Assembly (NCBI GenBank): GCA_044226365.1 | Contig: JBGAHE010000027.1 | Span: 1 to 64,000, forward strand | DNA: 64,000 nucleotides | Origin: JALHNI01 sp044226365 | Lineage (GTDB): Bacteria; Acidobacteriota; Terriglobia; Bryobacterales; Bryobacteraceae | Direction of reading: 5' to 3' | In this document: piece by piece, positions 9,067 through 18,998 of the stretch | How the letters are laid out: every line of letters begins with the position of its first letter | Position numbering within the stretch: position 1 is the first letter of the stretch | Position numbers and translations under genes: made by a program | The notes under the pieces: generated by a model | The model's database searches: none | What the model saw: the letters and a program-made list of their open reading frames with translations, nothing else | What the model was told of the DNA's origin: nothing

Positions 9067-10250
9067 TGGCGCAAGTAGCTCCGTCCGCTCAGGCGATTCC
9101 GTATTCGCGGATTCGCGAACTGGCCGAACTGGCGATGCGGCTCGATGAGGGCAGCAGCGAGCGGGTGCTGCGTCTGTACTTCGGCGAAAGCAATCTGACG
9201 ACGCCCGCCTTCATCCGTCAGGCCGCCCAGCGGGCCATGGACGAGGGCTACACCTTCTACAGTGAGAACGCGGGGCTGCCGTCGTTGCGGCGCGAACTGG
9301 GGCGCTATTACCGCGAGCGTCACGGCGTGGACCTCGACCCGATGGGCGAGATCGTCATCACGGCGAGCGGCGTCCAGGCGCTCAACAACAGCATCCGCTG
9401 CGTGCTCGACCCTGGCGACGAAGCCCTGGTCCTGACGCCCGCCTGGCCGAACGGCAGCGCGATCGTCCAGATGTGCGGCGCGCGGGTGGTGGAAGTGGCG
9501 CAGCCACTGGTGGGTGACCGCTACGGGATCGACTTCGACGCGCTGGAGGCGGCTCTCACGCCCCGGACGCGTCTGCTGATCTACACCTCGCCGTCCAATC
9601 CGCTCGGATGGGTGGCCACCGAGGAGGATCAGCGCCGCCTGCTCGACTTTACTCGCCGGCATGGCCTGTGGCTGATGGCCGACGAGGTCTACGAACGCTT
9701 GGCCTATCCAGCGGACGCGCCTCTGGGAACGCCCGTGCCGTCCATCCTGCGGCAGGCGACGCGGGACGACGCCGTAATCGTCGTACAGTCTTTCTCGAAG
9801 ACTTATTGCATGACGGGGTGGCGGTTGGGCTGGATCGTGGCGCGGCGGGATCTGGCCAAGCGGGCGGCCGAACTCAACGAGTTCATCGTGTCGCACGCGG
9901 CGAGCTTTACGCAGCGTGCGGCCGAGACAGCGCTGGCCGAAGGCGAAGCGACCGTGACCGATATCCTGGCGCAACTGAAGCGCAATCGCGATCGGTGCCT
10001 CGAGACGCTGCAGAAGATTCCGGGCTTGACGGTGCCCCAGCCCGAAGGTGCGTTCTACCTGTTCCCGCGCGTGGACGGTCTTAAGGATTCATTCGGTTTC
10101 TGCAAGCGGCTGCTGGAAGAGACTCGGGTGGGAATCGCGCCGGGGGTGGCGTTTGGGGCGGGTGGCGAGGGCTCTGTGCGGATCTGCTATGCGTCGGACT
10201 CGACGATTCTCGAAGAAGCGCTCGCTCGATTGACTCGCTACTTGCGCTAG
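9066..10250 (+). CDS. Class I PLP-dependent aminotransferase
   Basis: 394 residues, fold type I aminotransferase. PLP lysine is Lys245 in QSFSKTYCMTGWRLGW; also TSPSNPLGW, MADEVYERLAYP and a C-terminal arginine segment GSVRICYASD. Starts with GTG at 9066, overlapping the purF stop, so it is translated with the pur operon although its substrate is not evident; an aspartate/aromatic aminotransferase-type activity is likely. It ends 4 bp inside the convergent PilZ gene. Confidence 0.9.
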   Translation: MAQVAPSAQAIPYSRIRELAELAMRLDEGSSERVLRLYFGESNLTTPAFIRQAAQRAMDEGYTFYSENAGLPSLRRELGRYYRERHGVDLDPMGEIVITASGVQALNNSIRCVLDPGDEALVLTPAWPNGSAIVQMCGARVVEVAQPLVGDRYGIDFDALEAALTPRTRLLIYTSPSNPLGWVATEEDQRRLLDFTRRHGLWLMADEVYERLAYPADAPLGTPVPSILRQATRDDAVIVVQSFSKTYCMTGWRLGWIVARRDLAKRAAELNEFIVSHAASFTQRAAETALAEGEATVTDILAQLKRNRDRCLETLQKIPGLTVPQPEGAFYLFPRVDGLKDSFGFCKRLLEETRVGIAPGVAFGAGGEGSVRICYASDSTILEEALARLTRYLR

Positions 10251-10597
10251 ATGGCAATGGCTTTGGCAGCCACCCGCTGTCGCATGAACTCGTAACGTTC
10301 CATGGTGACAGCCAGGACATGCTCGGGGGTAGTTTCCAGCGCGTCTGGTTCAGTGACACGGACCACTTTGCCGACACAGCGTAAGCGGAGGCGTTCGTTG
10401 GGGGAGGGGGCCGTCGGGAGGGTGACGTAGTATTCGAGGGATTCGCCGAGGTCAATCGGGTGGTCAGTTTTGAAGAGGACGCCGTTAGAGCTGATATTAC
10501 ACGTCTCGCCAAGAAGGTGGGCGGGGGAGTGATGCGGCCGGATAACTTCCATCGGAAGTTTCAGGTCAAACCGTTTGCTGCGTCTCTGATCGTTCAC
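10247..10597 (-). CDS. PilZ-domain protein
   Basis: 116 residues, a single PilZ domain, the usual c-di-GMP receptor fold. The binding signature is complete: RxxxR at Arg5-Arg9 (QRRSKRF) and [D/N]xSxxG at Asn34-Gly39 (NISSNG). The GTG start at 10597 has no clear Shine-Dalgarno site. No other output domain is fused, so it presumably acts by binding a partner. No cyclase or EAL gene is nearby. Confidence 0.88.
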   Translation of the reverse strand: MNDQRRSKRFDLKLPMEVIRPHHSPAHLLGETCNISSNGVLFKTDHPIDLGESLEYYVTLPTAPSPNERLRLRCVGKVVRVTEPDALETTPEHVLAVTMERYEFMRQRVAAKAIAI

Positions 10598-10631
10598 TGT
10601 GTTGTTAATCTAAGACGTTTCGGGGTGGAGG

Positions 10632-10650
10632 GTCAAGGAAAAGCCTTGAC
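10632..10650. promoter_or_regulatory. Perfect inverted repeat carrying back-to-back -35 elements
   Basis: GTCAAGG-AAAAG-CCTTGAC is a perfect 7-bp inverted repeat with a 5-nt centre. Its right arm provides TTGACA on the plus strand (10646-10651) and its left arm TTGACC on the minus strand. Weak -10 candidates follow in each direction (TATTAG at 10667 on plus; TAGATT about 18 nt on, toward the PilZ gene). It sits between the PilZ gene and the J-domain gene and could be an operator over divergent promoters. Confidence 0.4.
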
Positions 10651-10796
10651 AAGACAGGACAAATAGTATTAGTACCCAAAAATCATAGAGGGGCATCGCC
10701 GGACCGAACTCAGGGATACACCGGGGGAGTACACCTCAGGGTGGGGACAGATTTTATGCCGCGCGGACGATTAATCTCCGGCTCGCATTCGGCCGA

Positions 10797-10802
10797 TATC
10801 CT
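10797..10802 (+). promoter_or_regulatory. Candidate -10 of leaderless J-domain gene
   Basis: TATCCT lies 8 nt before the ATG at 10811 and no Shine-Dalgarno sequence precedes the start. The spacing would put the transcription start at or next to the start codon. Confidence 0.4.
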
Positions 10803-10810
10803 TTGTTAAC

Positions 10811-11542
10811 ATGCCCGCTGCCGAATTTGTGGATCTGTACGAAATCCTCCAACTGAGTCCGAATGCGGAACGGGACACCATCAAGCGTGTCCACCAGATG
10901 CTCTCGTTGAAGTACCAATTGGCGGCTCCGGAAAACTATTCGGCCGCGCAATTTTCCTTGCTGCAACAAGCGGCGGCGACGTTGCTGGATGCCGAGAGCC
11001 GCGCCGCCTACGACCTCGAACGGCAGGCGCGGCTCACTCCTCCTCCCTCTCCTCCGGCGGTCACTACTGCGAATGAACCCGCGGCGGCGGCGCCGGTTGT
11101 GGAAGCAAAAGTCGTGGAGGTACCTGTACCAACGTCCGGGGGGCCGGCGGCCGAGCCACCAACTCCTCCGGCCGCAACTTCGGCTGTGCCGGCCGAGGCT
11201 GGCGAAGCCGACGATGCGGCCGGGCTCGATCCGCGGCGTTTCATGGACGGGCTCGACATCGGTAAGGAGAAGCGCACGCGCGCAGCCCTGGTGGAGATTT
11301 GTTATCGCCAGCGGCTGCTCAAGCCTCGACTGCCCGCGCTGAGCGTGAAGCAGCTCGAAGATGGCTTGGGACTTCCGGTGGAGAAGTTCGACGCCAGCCT
11401 TTGGTATCTGAAGGAGACCGATCTGCTGCGCGTCTCCGACGCCGGCAACTTCTCGATCACCGTCCGCGGAATGAACGCGGTGGAAGGCGGCTTCGTGTCG
11501 CTGGCCGAGGGCCGCTTCAACATGAACGGCTTCGCGGGCTAG
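10811..11542 (+). CDS. J-domain-like protein lacking HPD, with C-terminal helical domain
   Basis: 243 residues in three parts. Residues 1-72 read like a DnaJ J-domain (VDLYEILQLSPNAERDTIKRVHQ ... LLQQAAATLLDAESRAAYD), but the loop that should hold His-Pro-Asp reads LKYQLAAPENYSAAQ, so DnaK ATPase stimulation is unlikely. Residues 75-135 are a Pro/Ala-rich linker. Residues 140-243 form a helical, winged-helix-like region (SVKQLEDGLGLPVEKFDASL, LKETDLLRVSDAGNFSITVRG). It is probably an adaptor or regulator; the function is unknown. It overlaps the convergent NtrC-type gene by 4 bp. Confidence 0.7.
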   Translation: MPAAEFVDLYEILQLSPNAERDTIKRVHQMLSLKYQLAAPENYSAAQFSLLQQAAATLLDAESRAAYDLERQARLTPPPSPPAVTTANEPAAAAPVVEAKVVEVPVPTSGGPAAEPPTPPAATSAVPAEAGEADDAAGLDPRRFMDGLDIGKEKRTRAALVEICYRQRLLKPRLPALSVKQLEDGLGLPVEKFDASLWYLKETDLLRVSDAGNFSITVRGMNAVEGGFVSLAEGRFNMNGFAG

Positions 11543-12894
11543 TCGCTGGAATCGACGCCCATCTGGTCGAGCCGATAGCGCAGCGCATTGCGCGTCAAAC
11601 CGAGCAGGCGCGCGGCCTGGCTCTTATTGCCGTTCGCCCGCCGCAAGGCTTCGCGAATGATGGACTGTTCGTGCTCTTCGAGCGTCACGCCTTCGGGCAG
11701 GAAGTCCGACACCGCGGGCTTGGGCTTGGAGGACTGATCGAGCTTGATGTCGGCGGCCCGGAGGGTGGCCGAAGGGGCCAGCAGCAAGCTGCGTTCGATG
11801 ACATTCTCGAGCTCGCGGACGTTGCCCGGCCAGTGATAGCCCAACAGCTTGGACATGGCGTCGTCGCTGATCAGGCCTGGCTCCCCGCGCTCCTGGCGCC
11901 CGAAGCGGTCGGCGAAGTGCTGGGCGAGGAACGGGATGTCTTCCTTGCGCTCGCGCAGCGACGGAATGTTGAGGGGCAGCACGTTCAGCCGGTAGTAGAG
12001 GTCCTCGCGGAAGCGCCCTTCTTCGAGCGCGGCGCGCAGGTCGACGTTGGTGGCGGCCAGAATGCGCACGTCGATCTGCCGTACCTTGTTGCTGCCGAGG
12101 CGTTCGAACTCGCGTTCCTGCAGAATGCGCAGCAGCTTCACCTGGATGGCGGCGGGGACGTCGCCGATTTCATCGAGAAAGACGGTGCCGGTGTCGGCCT
12201 GCTCGAACTTACCGGGCTTGGTGAGGTTGGCGCCGGTGAAGGCGCCCTTCTCGTAGCCGAACAGCTCGCTTTCCATGAGGTTTTCGGGGATCGCGGTGCA
12301 GTTGATCTTGACGAAGGGTTTGTCGCGGCGCGGCGAGTGGTAGTGGATGGCGCGCGCGATGAGGTCCTTACCGACGCCGCTTTCGCCGCACAGCAGCACT
12401 GTGGCGCGCGACGGGGCCACGCGCAGGATGGTCTGAAAGATTTCCTGCATATTCGGGCTGCGACCGATGATGTTGTCGAACTGGTAGCGTCGGCCGAGCT
12501 CTTCTTTGAGCGCGCGATTCTCGTCGCGTAGCGCGCGGACCTCCAAGGCCTTTTCGATGATGGCCGTCAGGTGATCGAGCGAGAAGGGCTTCAGCAGGAA
12601 GTCGGCCGCGCCGCGCTTCATGGCCTCGACGGCATTCTCGATGGTGCCGAACGCCGTCATCACAATCACTGGTGCCGAGGGATTGATCTGGCGGGCGTGC
12701 GCGAGCACCTGCATGCCATCCATCTCCGGCAGCTTGAGGTCGGTGAGGATGAGGTCGGCGCGATCGAGGTAGCGCAGGCCGGCTTCGCCGGAGGGGGCCA
12801 GATCCAGGTCATAGCCGGAGCCGGCCAACTGGAGTTCGAGTACGCGCCGGAGCTTATCTTCGTCCTCGATGACGAGCACGCGTTTTTTGGACAT
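11539..12894 (-). CDS. Sigma-54-dependent response regulator, NtrC type
   Basis: 451 residues: receiver domain (1-120) with phospho-acceptor Asp52 in LILTDLKLPEMDG and Lys102 in LLKPFS; AAA+ domain with Walker A GESGVGKD (170-177), the sigma-54 contact loop GAFTGA (217-222) and Walker B TGTVFLDEIGD (235-245); C-terminal Fis-type helix-turn-helix (NGNKSQAARLLGLTRNALRY). It activates RpoN promoters after phosphorylation. No cognate kinase is adjacent, so it is an orphan in this window. Confidence 0.95.
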   Translation of the reverse strand: MSKKRVLVIEDEDKLRRVLELQLAGSGYDLDLAPSGEAGLRYLDRADLILTDLKLPEMDGMQVLAHARQINPSAPVIVMTAFGTIENAVEAMKRGAADFLLKPFSLDHLTAIIEKALEVRALRDENRALKEELGRRYQFDNIIGRSPNMQEIFQTILRVAPSRATVLLCGESGVGKDLIARAIHYHSPRRDKPFVKINCTAIPENLMESELFGYEKGAFTGANLTKPGKFEQADTGTVFLDEIGDVPAAIQVKLLRILQEREFERLGSNKVRQIDVRILAATNVDLRAALEEGRFREDLYYRLNVLPLNIPSLRERKEDIPFLAQHFADRFGRQERGEPGLISDDAMSKLLGYHWPGNVRELENVIERSLLLAPSATLRAADIKLDQSSKPKPAVSDFLPEGVTLEEHEQSIIREALRRANGNKSQAARLLGLTRNALRYRLDQMGVDSSD

Positions 12895-12966
12895 GCGTGC
12901 TCATATTGTCTCAAGGTCGCGGCGCGGCGAACGTGAAGAAAGTTACGCCGCGCCCGGACAATAGCT

Positions 12967-14514
<1,548 letters not shown>

Positions 14515-14522
14515 TGGAACGG

Positions 14523-14528
14523 ATTCTA
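14523..14528 (-). promoter_or_regulatory. Candidate -10 of leaderless aceB
   Basis: Minus-strand TAGAAT separated by 8 nt from the aceB ATG at 14514, with no ribosome binding site between them. Fits leaderless transcription. Confidence 0.45.
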
Positions 14529-14657
14529 CTTTAGCGTGGGACCCTCGTGCAAAGGCCCGCCAGCGTCAAGGCCCGATTGTGAGGCGGTTTGCGGCTATGT
14601 TAATTTGAGTATTCAGGCTCCGGCGACTTCGGTCGATCTGGGGCGTAAGGAATTCCC

Positions 14658-14918
14658 ATGGCCTACGTAATCGCAGAACCTTGCATTGGAACCAAAGACA
14701 CCGCTTGCGTCGACGCCTGCCCGGTCGATTGCATTCACCCCAAGAAGGACGAAGCTGCTTTCGGTGACTCCGAAATGCTGTACATCGACCCGGTGGAATG
14801 CATTGATTGCGGCGCCTGCGTTCCGGTTTGTCCGGTGTCGGCGATTTTCGCGGCGGATGACCTTCCCGAAAAGTGGAACGACTTTACGGGCAAGAACGCC
14901 GCGTTCTACGGCCGCTAA
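14658..14918 (+). CDS. 7Fe ferredoxin ([3Fe-4S][4Fe-4S])
   Basis: 86 residues, small soluble electron carrier. First cluster motif is Cys9-x7-Cys17-x3-Cys21-Pro with Cys25 following, the pattern of 7Fe ferredoxins; the second is Cys48-x2-Cys51-x2-Cys54-x3-Cys58-Pro (CIDCGACVPVCP). A strong ribosome binding site (AAGGAA) lies 6 nt before the ATG. No partner oxidoreductase is adjacent. Confidence 0.93.
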   Translation: MAYVIAEPCIGTKDTACVDACPVDCIHPKKDEAAFGDSEMLYIDPVECIDCGACVPVCPVSAIFAADDLPEKWNDFTGKNAAFYGR

Positions 14919-14942
14919 GTCCTTCGTCCGCCCAAACTTCGC

Positions 14943-14977
14943 TCGCGCCGTCCCAAGATCGACGATCGATGGCGCGA
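14943..14977 (+). terminator. Possible hairpin terminator after the ferredoxin gene
   Basis: TCGCGCC at 14943-14949 pairs with GGCGCGA at 14971-14977, 25 bp after the ferredoxin stop. The 21-nt loop is itself partly self-complementary and there is no U-run, so it may not be an intrinsic terminator. Confidence 0.25.
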
Positions 14978-15008
14978 ACCGACTGTGCACTGGTACGTCT
15001 AATCTTTA

Positions 15009-15033
15009 GGGGAGGCGGTAACGCCAATTCCCC
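15009..15033 (+). repeat. GC hairpin just upstream of a promoter
   Basis: GGGG-A-GGCG-GTAA-CGCC-AATT-CCCC: a nested inverted repeat with a GNRA-type loop, ending directly before the -35 of the 15079 gene. It could be an operator or the 3' hairpin of the upstream transcript. No known riboswitch consensus was recognised in it. Confidence 0.35.
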
Positions 15034-15035
15034 CA

Positions 15036-15064
15036 TTGTCGCCAACTCCTTTGGTGAGTAAAAT
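15036..15064 (+). promoter_or_regulatory. Probable sigma-70 promoter of the 15079 operon
   Basis: TTGTCG (15036-15041), 17-bp spacer, TAAAAT (15059-15064). Transcription would begin about 7 nt before the GTG at 15079, leaving a very short leader. Confidence 0.55.
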
Positions 15065-15078
15065 TTAAGAGAGACCCC

Positions 15079-17541
15079 GTGCACCGTCCCCCGATTTTCC
15101 TCGCGCTCGCTCTGCTCGCCGCGCCCGCCCGGGCCGACGTGCGGACTGTTTCCTCGCTAGTCAACAGGAATTGCGTTGGCTGCCATAATCAGAAGCTGCA
15201 ATCCGGCGACGTCAATTTGAGCGGCAAGCTCGACTTCGACGGTGATCGCGAGTTGTGGGAACGCGTGACAGCGAAGCTGAAGTCCGGCGAGATGCCGCCC
15301 CCCGGCGCTCCCAAGCCGCCCGCGGCCGAGATCACCACGGTGACGAAGTGGCTGGAGGGCGAATTCCTCCGGCAGGATCGCGCCACCAAGCCCGATGCGG
15401 GCCGTTCCACCGCGCGCCGTTTGAATCGCAACGAATACAACAATACGGTGCGCGATCTGCTGGGCGTGGACATCCGCCCGACAGAAAACTTTCCGGCGGA
15501 CGAATCGGCTTTTGGCTTCGACAACATCGGCGAAGCCTTGAACCTGTCGCCGGTGCTGCTGGAGAAATACGTCGACGCCGCCGAGCGCGTGGTGCGGGCG
15601 GCGATCTTCGGCCCCGAGAAGATGAAGCCGTCGAACATCCACTATTCGGCGCCGGTGCGGCTGAACGATCTGCTGACGAACTCGACCGCGTCCAAGCCCC
15701 TCACGCCGAAGGATCTCGAGAGCTACGACCTCAGTGGCTTGAGCATGCGCCATGCGGCGCACTTCCTCCACCGCTTCCCGGTGGATGCCGAATACAACTT
15801 CCGCCTGGTGTTGAACGGCCACCGTCCGAATCAGAGCGAACCGGTGCGGCCCGCTTTCTGGATCGACGGCGTGATGATCAAGGAGTGGACGGTGGATGCG
15901 ACGGATCTGGAGGGCCAGATCGTCGAAGTGCGCGTGCCGGTGAAGGCGGGCGAGCATCTGCTCTCGATGTCGTACCTGAAGAACTACCACGGGCTGCCGG
16001 CGAAGTATAACGGCCCCGAGCCCTCGCAGCGTCCGCCGGAGCCGCTGATTACGACTCGCGGCAAGCTCACCGAAAAAGACATTGAGACGCTGCGCAAGTA
16101 CGGCACCAAGATCAAGACGGACCGCATTGAGACGCGCATCGACAACCGTTGGGAGTCGCTCGACATCGGCGGGCCGTTCAACCAGACCATGGGGCCATCG
16201 AAAGACAGCGTGGCGCGCGTGTTCGTCTGTCAGGCTAAGACGGCGGCCTGCGCGCAGACCATCATCTCCACCTTCGCCGGCAAGGCGTTCCGCCGCCCGG
16301 TGACGGCGGCCGAAGTGGCTCCGTTCGTGGGCTTCTACAAGCTGGCCCGCGAGCACGGCGATTCATTTGAAGAAGGCATCGCCACGGCGCTCGAAGCCGT
16401 GCTGGTGTCGCCGAATTTCCTGTTTCGCATTGAGCGGAACCGGCCGGAGGTAAAGACGGTGGCGGGCGCCGATGCGCCCGTAAACGGCTACGAACTGGCG
16501 ACTCGCCTTTCCTACTTCCTCTGGAGCAGCACGCCGGACGCCGAGTTGCTGCGGCTGGCCGCCGGTGACCAGTTGCGCAAGCCGGCGGTGCTGGCGGCGC
16601 AGGTGCAGCGGATGCTGCGCGATCCCCGGTCGATGGCGCTGGTGGAGAACTTCGCCGGCCAGTGGCTCCAGTTCAAGAACATCGACGTGATGAAGCCGGA
16701 CCCCGAGCGCTTCAAGGACTTCGACGAGAGCCTGCGCTATTCCATGCGCAAAGAAACCGAGCTCTTCCTGCACAACATCGTCAGCAATGACGGGAGCCTG
16801 CTCGACATCCTGGATGCCGACTACACCTTCCTCAATGAGCGATTGGCCCGCTTCTACGGCATCCCGAACATCACCGGGCCGCAGTTCCGTCGCGTGGACA
16901 TGAGCAAGACCGAGCGCGGCGGGGGCATCCTGGCGCACGGGAGCATTCTGACCATCTCGTCTTACTCGACGCGGACGTCGCCAGTGCTGCGCGGCAAGTG
17001 GATTCTGGAGAATCTGCTGAACGCGCCACCGCCACCGCCTCCGCCGGCCGTTCCGGCGCTCGACGATACGAAGGTAGGCGAGTCGGCCTCGCTGCGGACG
17101 CAGATGGAAGCACATCGCAAGAATCCCGCTTGCGCCTCCTGCCATTCGCGCATGGACCCGCTGGGCTTTGGTCTGGAGAACTTCGACGCCGTCGGCGGCT
17201 GGCGCACCATGGACGGCAAAATCCCGGTGGACGCTTCCGGCACCCTTCCCGGCAACCGCATCTTCCACGGACCCGTCGAACTGAAGAAGATGCTGCGCGA
17301 AGATCGCGCGGCGTTCGTCCGGGGCATGACCGACAAGCTTTTCACGTATGCCTTAGGCCGCGGCCTCGAGCGCTACGACCGGGCTCTGGTGGCCGCTATC
17401 GCCGACCGCATGCCCGCCAAGAACTACCGCTTCTCGCAGTTGGTGCTGGAAGTGGTGAACAGCTATCCGTTCCAGATGCGGCGCAGCGCCGTCTTATCCG
17501 CCAGTTCAGCCCAATCCAGTTCAGGAGCAAAGAAACCATGA
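15079..17541 (+). CDS. Secreted cytochrome-like DUF1587/DUF1592/DUF1588/DUF1585 protein
   Basis: 820 residues with a signal peptide (1-20, ending ARADV). Two heme-type CxxCH motifs are seen: near the N terminus (NCVGCHNQK, about residue 32) and near the C terminus (CASCHSRMDPLGFGLENFD, about residue 680). Between them lie the domains typical of the large Planctomycetes/Acidobacteria exported family (RRLNRNEYNNTVRDLLGVD; ATRLSYFLWSSTPD; GGILAHGSILTISSYSTRTS). A proline run lies in the linker (about 650). Starts with GTG. The stop overlaps the DUF1552 start by 4 nt, the usual gene pair of this family. The substrate is unknown; a role in polymer or redox chemistry outside the cytoplasm is only inferred. 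Confidence 0.9.
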   Translation: MHRPPIFLALALLAAPARADVRTVSSLVNRNCVGCHNQKLQSGDVNLSGKLDFDGDRELWERVTAKLKSGEMPPPGAPKPPAAEITTVTKWLEGEFLRQDRATKPDAGRSTARRLNRNEYNNTVRDLLGVDIRPTENFPADESAFGFDNIGEALNLSPVLLEKYVDAAERVVRAAIFGPEKMKPSNIHYSAPVRLNDLLTNSTASKPLTPKDLESYDLSGLSMRHAAHFLHRFPVDAEYNFRLVLNGHRPNQSEPVRPAFWIDGVMIKEWTVDATDLEGQIVEVRVPVKAGEHLLSMSYLKNYHGLPAKYNGPEPSQRPPEPLITTRGKLTEKDIETLRKYGTKIKTDRIETRIDNRWESLDIGGPFNQTMGPSKDSVARVFVCQAKTAACAQTIISTFAGKAFRRPVTAAEVAPFVGFYKLAREHGDSFEEGIATALEAVLVSPNFLFRIERNRPEVKTVAGADAPVNGYELATRLSYFLWSSTPDAELLRLAAGDQLRKPAVLAAQVQRMLRDPRSMALVENFAGQWLQFKNIDVMKPDPERFKDFDESLRYSMRKETELFLHNIVSNDGSLLDILDADYTFLNERLARFYGIPNITGPQFRRVDMSKTERGGGILAHGSILTISSYSTRTSPVLRGKWILENLLNAPPPPPPPAVPALDDTKVGESASLRTQMEAHRKNPACASCHSRMDPLGFGLENFDAVGGWRTMDGKIPVDASGTLPGNRIFHGPVELKKMLREDRAAFVRGMTDKLFTYALGRGLERYDRALVAAIADRMPAKNYRFSQLVLEVVNSYPFQMRRSAVLSASSAQSSSGAKKP

Positions 17542-18863
17542 CGTATCTCACGGGCAAGCATCTTTCCCGGCGCACGCTGTTGGGCGGTGCGATCGGGTTG
17601 CCGCTGCTGGACGCGATGCGTCCGGCGATGGCGGCGCCGGCGAAGTCCGGAGCGCAGGCGCAGCGGCTGGTGGTGGTCTATGTGCCGAACGGCATCATCA
17701 TGAACCAGTGGTCGCCCGAGGGGAAAGGGGCGGACTTCACCTTCTCCCGCATCCTGAAGCCGCTCGAGCCGTTTAAGCAGGATCTGAACATCATCGCCAA
17801 CCTCACCAATCCCGCAGCCGGTAAGGCCAAGGGCGGCGGGCATGCGAAGGCGTCCGGCAGCTTCCTGTCCGCCGCGCAGCCCAAGTACACCATGGGCGCC
17901 GACGTGCACGCCGGCATCACGTTTGACCAGGTGGCGGCCAGGAAGTTCGCGTCCGAGACGCGCGTGGCGTCCTTGCAGTTGGGCTGCGAAGACTCGCGCA
18001 TGGTGGGCAATTGCGACACCGGTTCCAGTTGCGCCTACACCAACAGCTTGTCCTGGAAAGACGCCGACACACCGATGATGGTGGAAGTGAATCCGCGCTC
18101 GGTGTTCGAGCGCCTGTTCGGCAACGTCGATCCCAGCCTTTCGCCCGAAGTGCGGGCACGCCGCGCGCTGTATCGCCGCAGCATTCTGGACCAGTCGCGC
18201 GATAGCACGCAGCGTTTGGCCGCCACCCTCGGCGCCTCCGATCGCCGCAAGATCGACGAGTATCTGACGTCCATTCGCGAGGTGGAGAAGCGGATTCAAC
18301 TCGCCGAGCAGGACACGCAAGTACCGCCGGTGGAGAAGCCGTCCGGGATTCCGTTCCAGTTCGTCGACTACGTAAAGCTGATGTTCGACCTGCAGGCGAT
18401 CGCTTTCCAGAGCGATCTGACGCGCGTCTCCACGATGATGATCGGCCGTGAAGGCAGCGTCCGCACGTACCCGGAAATCGGCGTGCCCGATCCGCATCAT
18501 CCGCTGACGCACCATCGCGGGCATCCGGACTTCATCGAGAAAGTCACCAAGATCAACTGCTTCCACGTCGAACTGTTCGCCTACTTCCTGGGCAAACTGA
18601 AAGCGACGCCGGACGGCGACGGCAGCCTGCTCGATCACTCCACGATCATGTACGGCGCAGGCATCAGCGATGGCAACGCGCACTCCTATGTGAATCTGCC
18701 GCTGCTGGTGGCCGGCCGGGCCGGTGGGCAGCGCGGCGGACGCTTCGTCCAGGCGCCGGAACTGACGCCGGTCTCGAACCTGTTCGTTGACATGCTGGAT
18801 CGCGTGGGCGCGACCACCGAGTCCTTTGGCGACAGCACCGGCCGCCTGGACTTAAACGCCTAG
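17538..18863 (+). CDS. DUF1552 protein, Tat-exported
   Basis: 441 residues. The open frame extends far upstream, but the ATG at 17538 overlaps the preceding stop (ATGA) and opens a twin-arginine signal (HLSRRTLLGGAIGLPLLDAM). The body matches DUF1552 proteins (VYVPNGIIMNQWSPEGKGADF; HAGITFDQVAARKF; LQLGCEDSRMVGNCDTG; DPHHPLTHHRGHPDFIEKV), which belong to the alkaline-phosphatase-like/DUF1501-related exported proteins. It is always found beside the cytochrome-like partner above and probably works with it in the periplasm. Confidence 0.9.
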   Translation: MTYLTGKHLSRRTLLGGAIGLPLLDAMRPAMAAPAKSGAQAQRLVVVYVPNGIIMNQWSPEGKGADFTFSRILKPLEPFKQDLNIIANLTNPAAGKAKGGGHAKASGSFLSAAQPKYTMGADVHAGITFDQVAARKFASETRVASLQLGCEDSRMVGNCDTGSSCAYTNSLSWKDADTPMMVEVNPRSVFERLFGNVDPSLSPEVRARRALYRRSILDQSRDSTQRLAATLGASDRRKIDEYLTSIREVEKRIQLAEQDTQVPPVEKPSGIPFQFVDYVKLMFDLQAIAFQSDLTRVSTMMIGREGSVRTYPEIGVPDPHHPLTHHRGHPDFIEKVTKINCFHVELFAYFLGKLKATPDGDGSLLDHSTIMYGAGISDGNAHSYVNLPLLVAGRAGGQRGGRFVQAPELTPVSNLFVDMLDRVGATTESFGDSTGRLDLNA

Positions 18864-18998
18864 GGCTGACTCAGCTGACCCTGCTAGCACCACTTCGCCG
18901 TCATCCGGAAACGCAAGTTAACACCCATCGGGCTTGTATTTCCAGGTGACGGAGGAGCAATCTGGGGATAAGCACGCATTCGCGAAAGGATTTCCTTG

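Noticed and set aside
15009..15033. Riboswitch before the DUF1592 gene
   Set aside because: The hairpin lies upstream of the probable promoter, so it would not be in the transcript, and no riboswitch consensus was recognised.
16998..17537. N-terminal extension of the DUF1552 protein
   Set aside because: It overlaps the upstream gene in another frame; the Tat signal begins at 17538 with an ATGA overlap.
15157..18683. Two open frames of about 400 codons on the minus strand (15157-16356, 17463-18683)
   Set aside because: Antisense to the well-supported DUF1592 and DUF1552 genes; no family resemblance.
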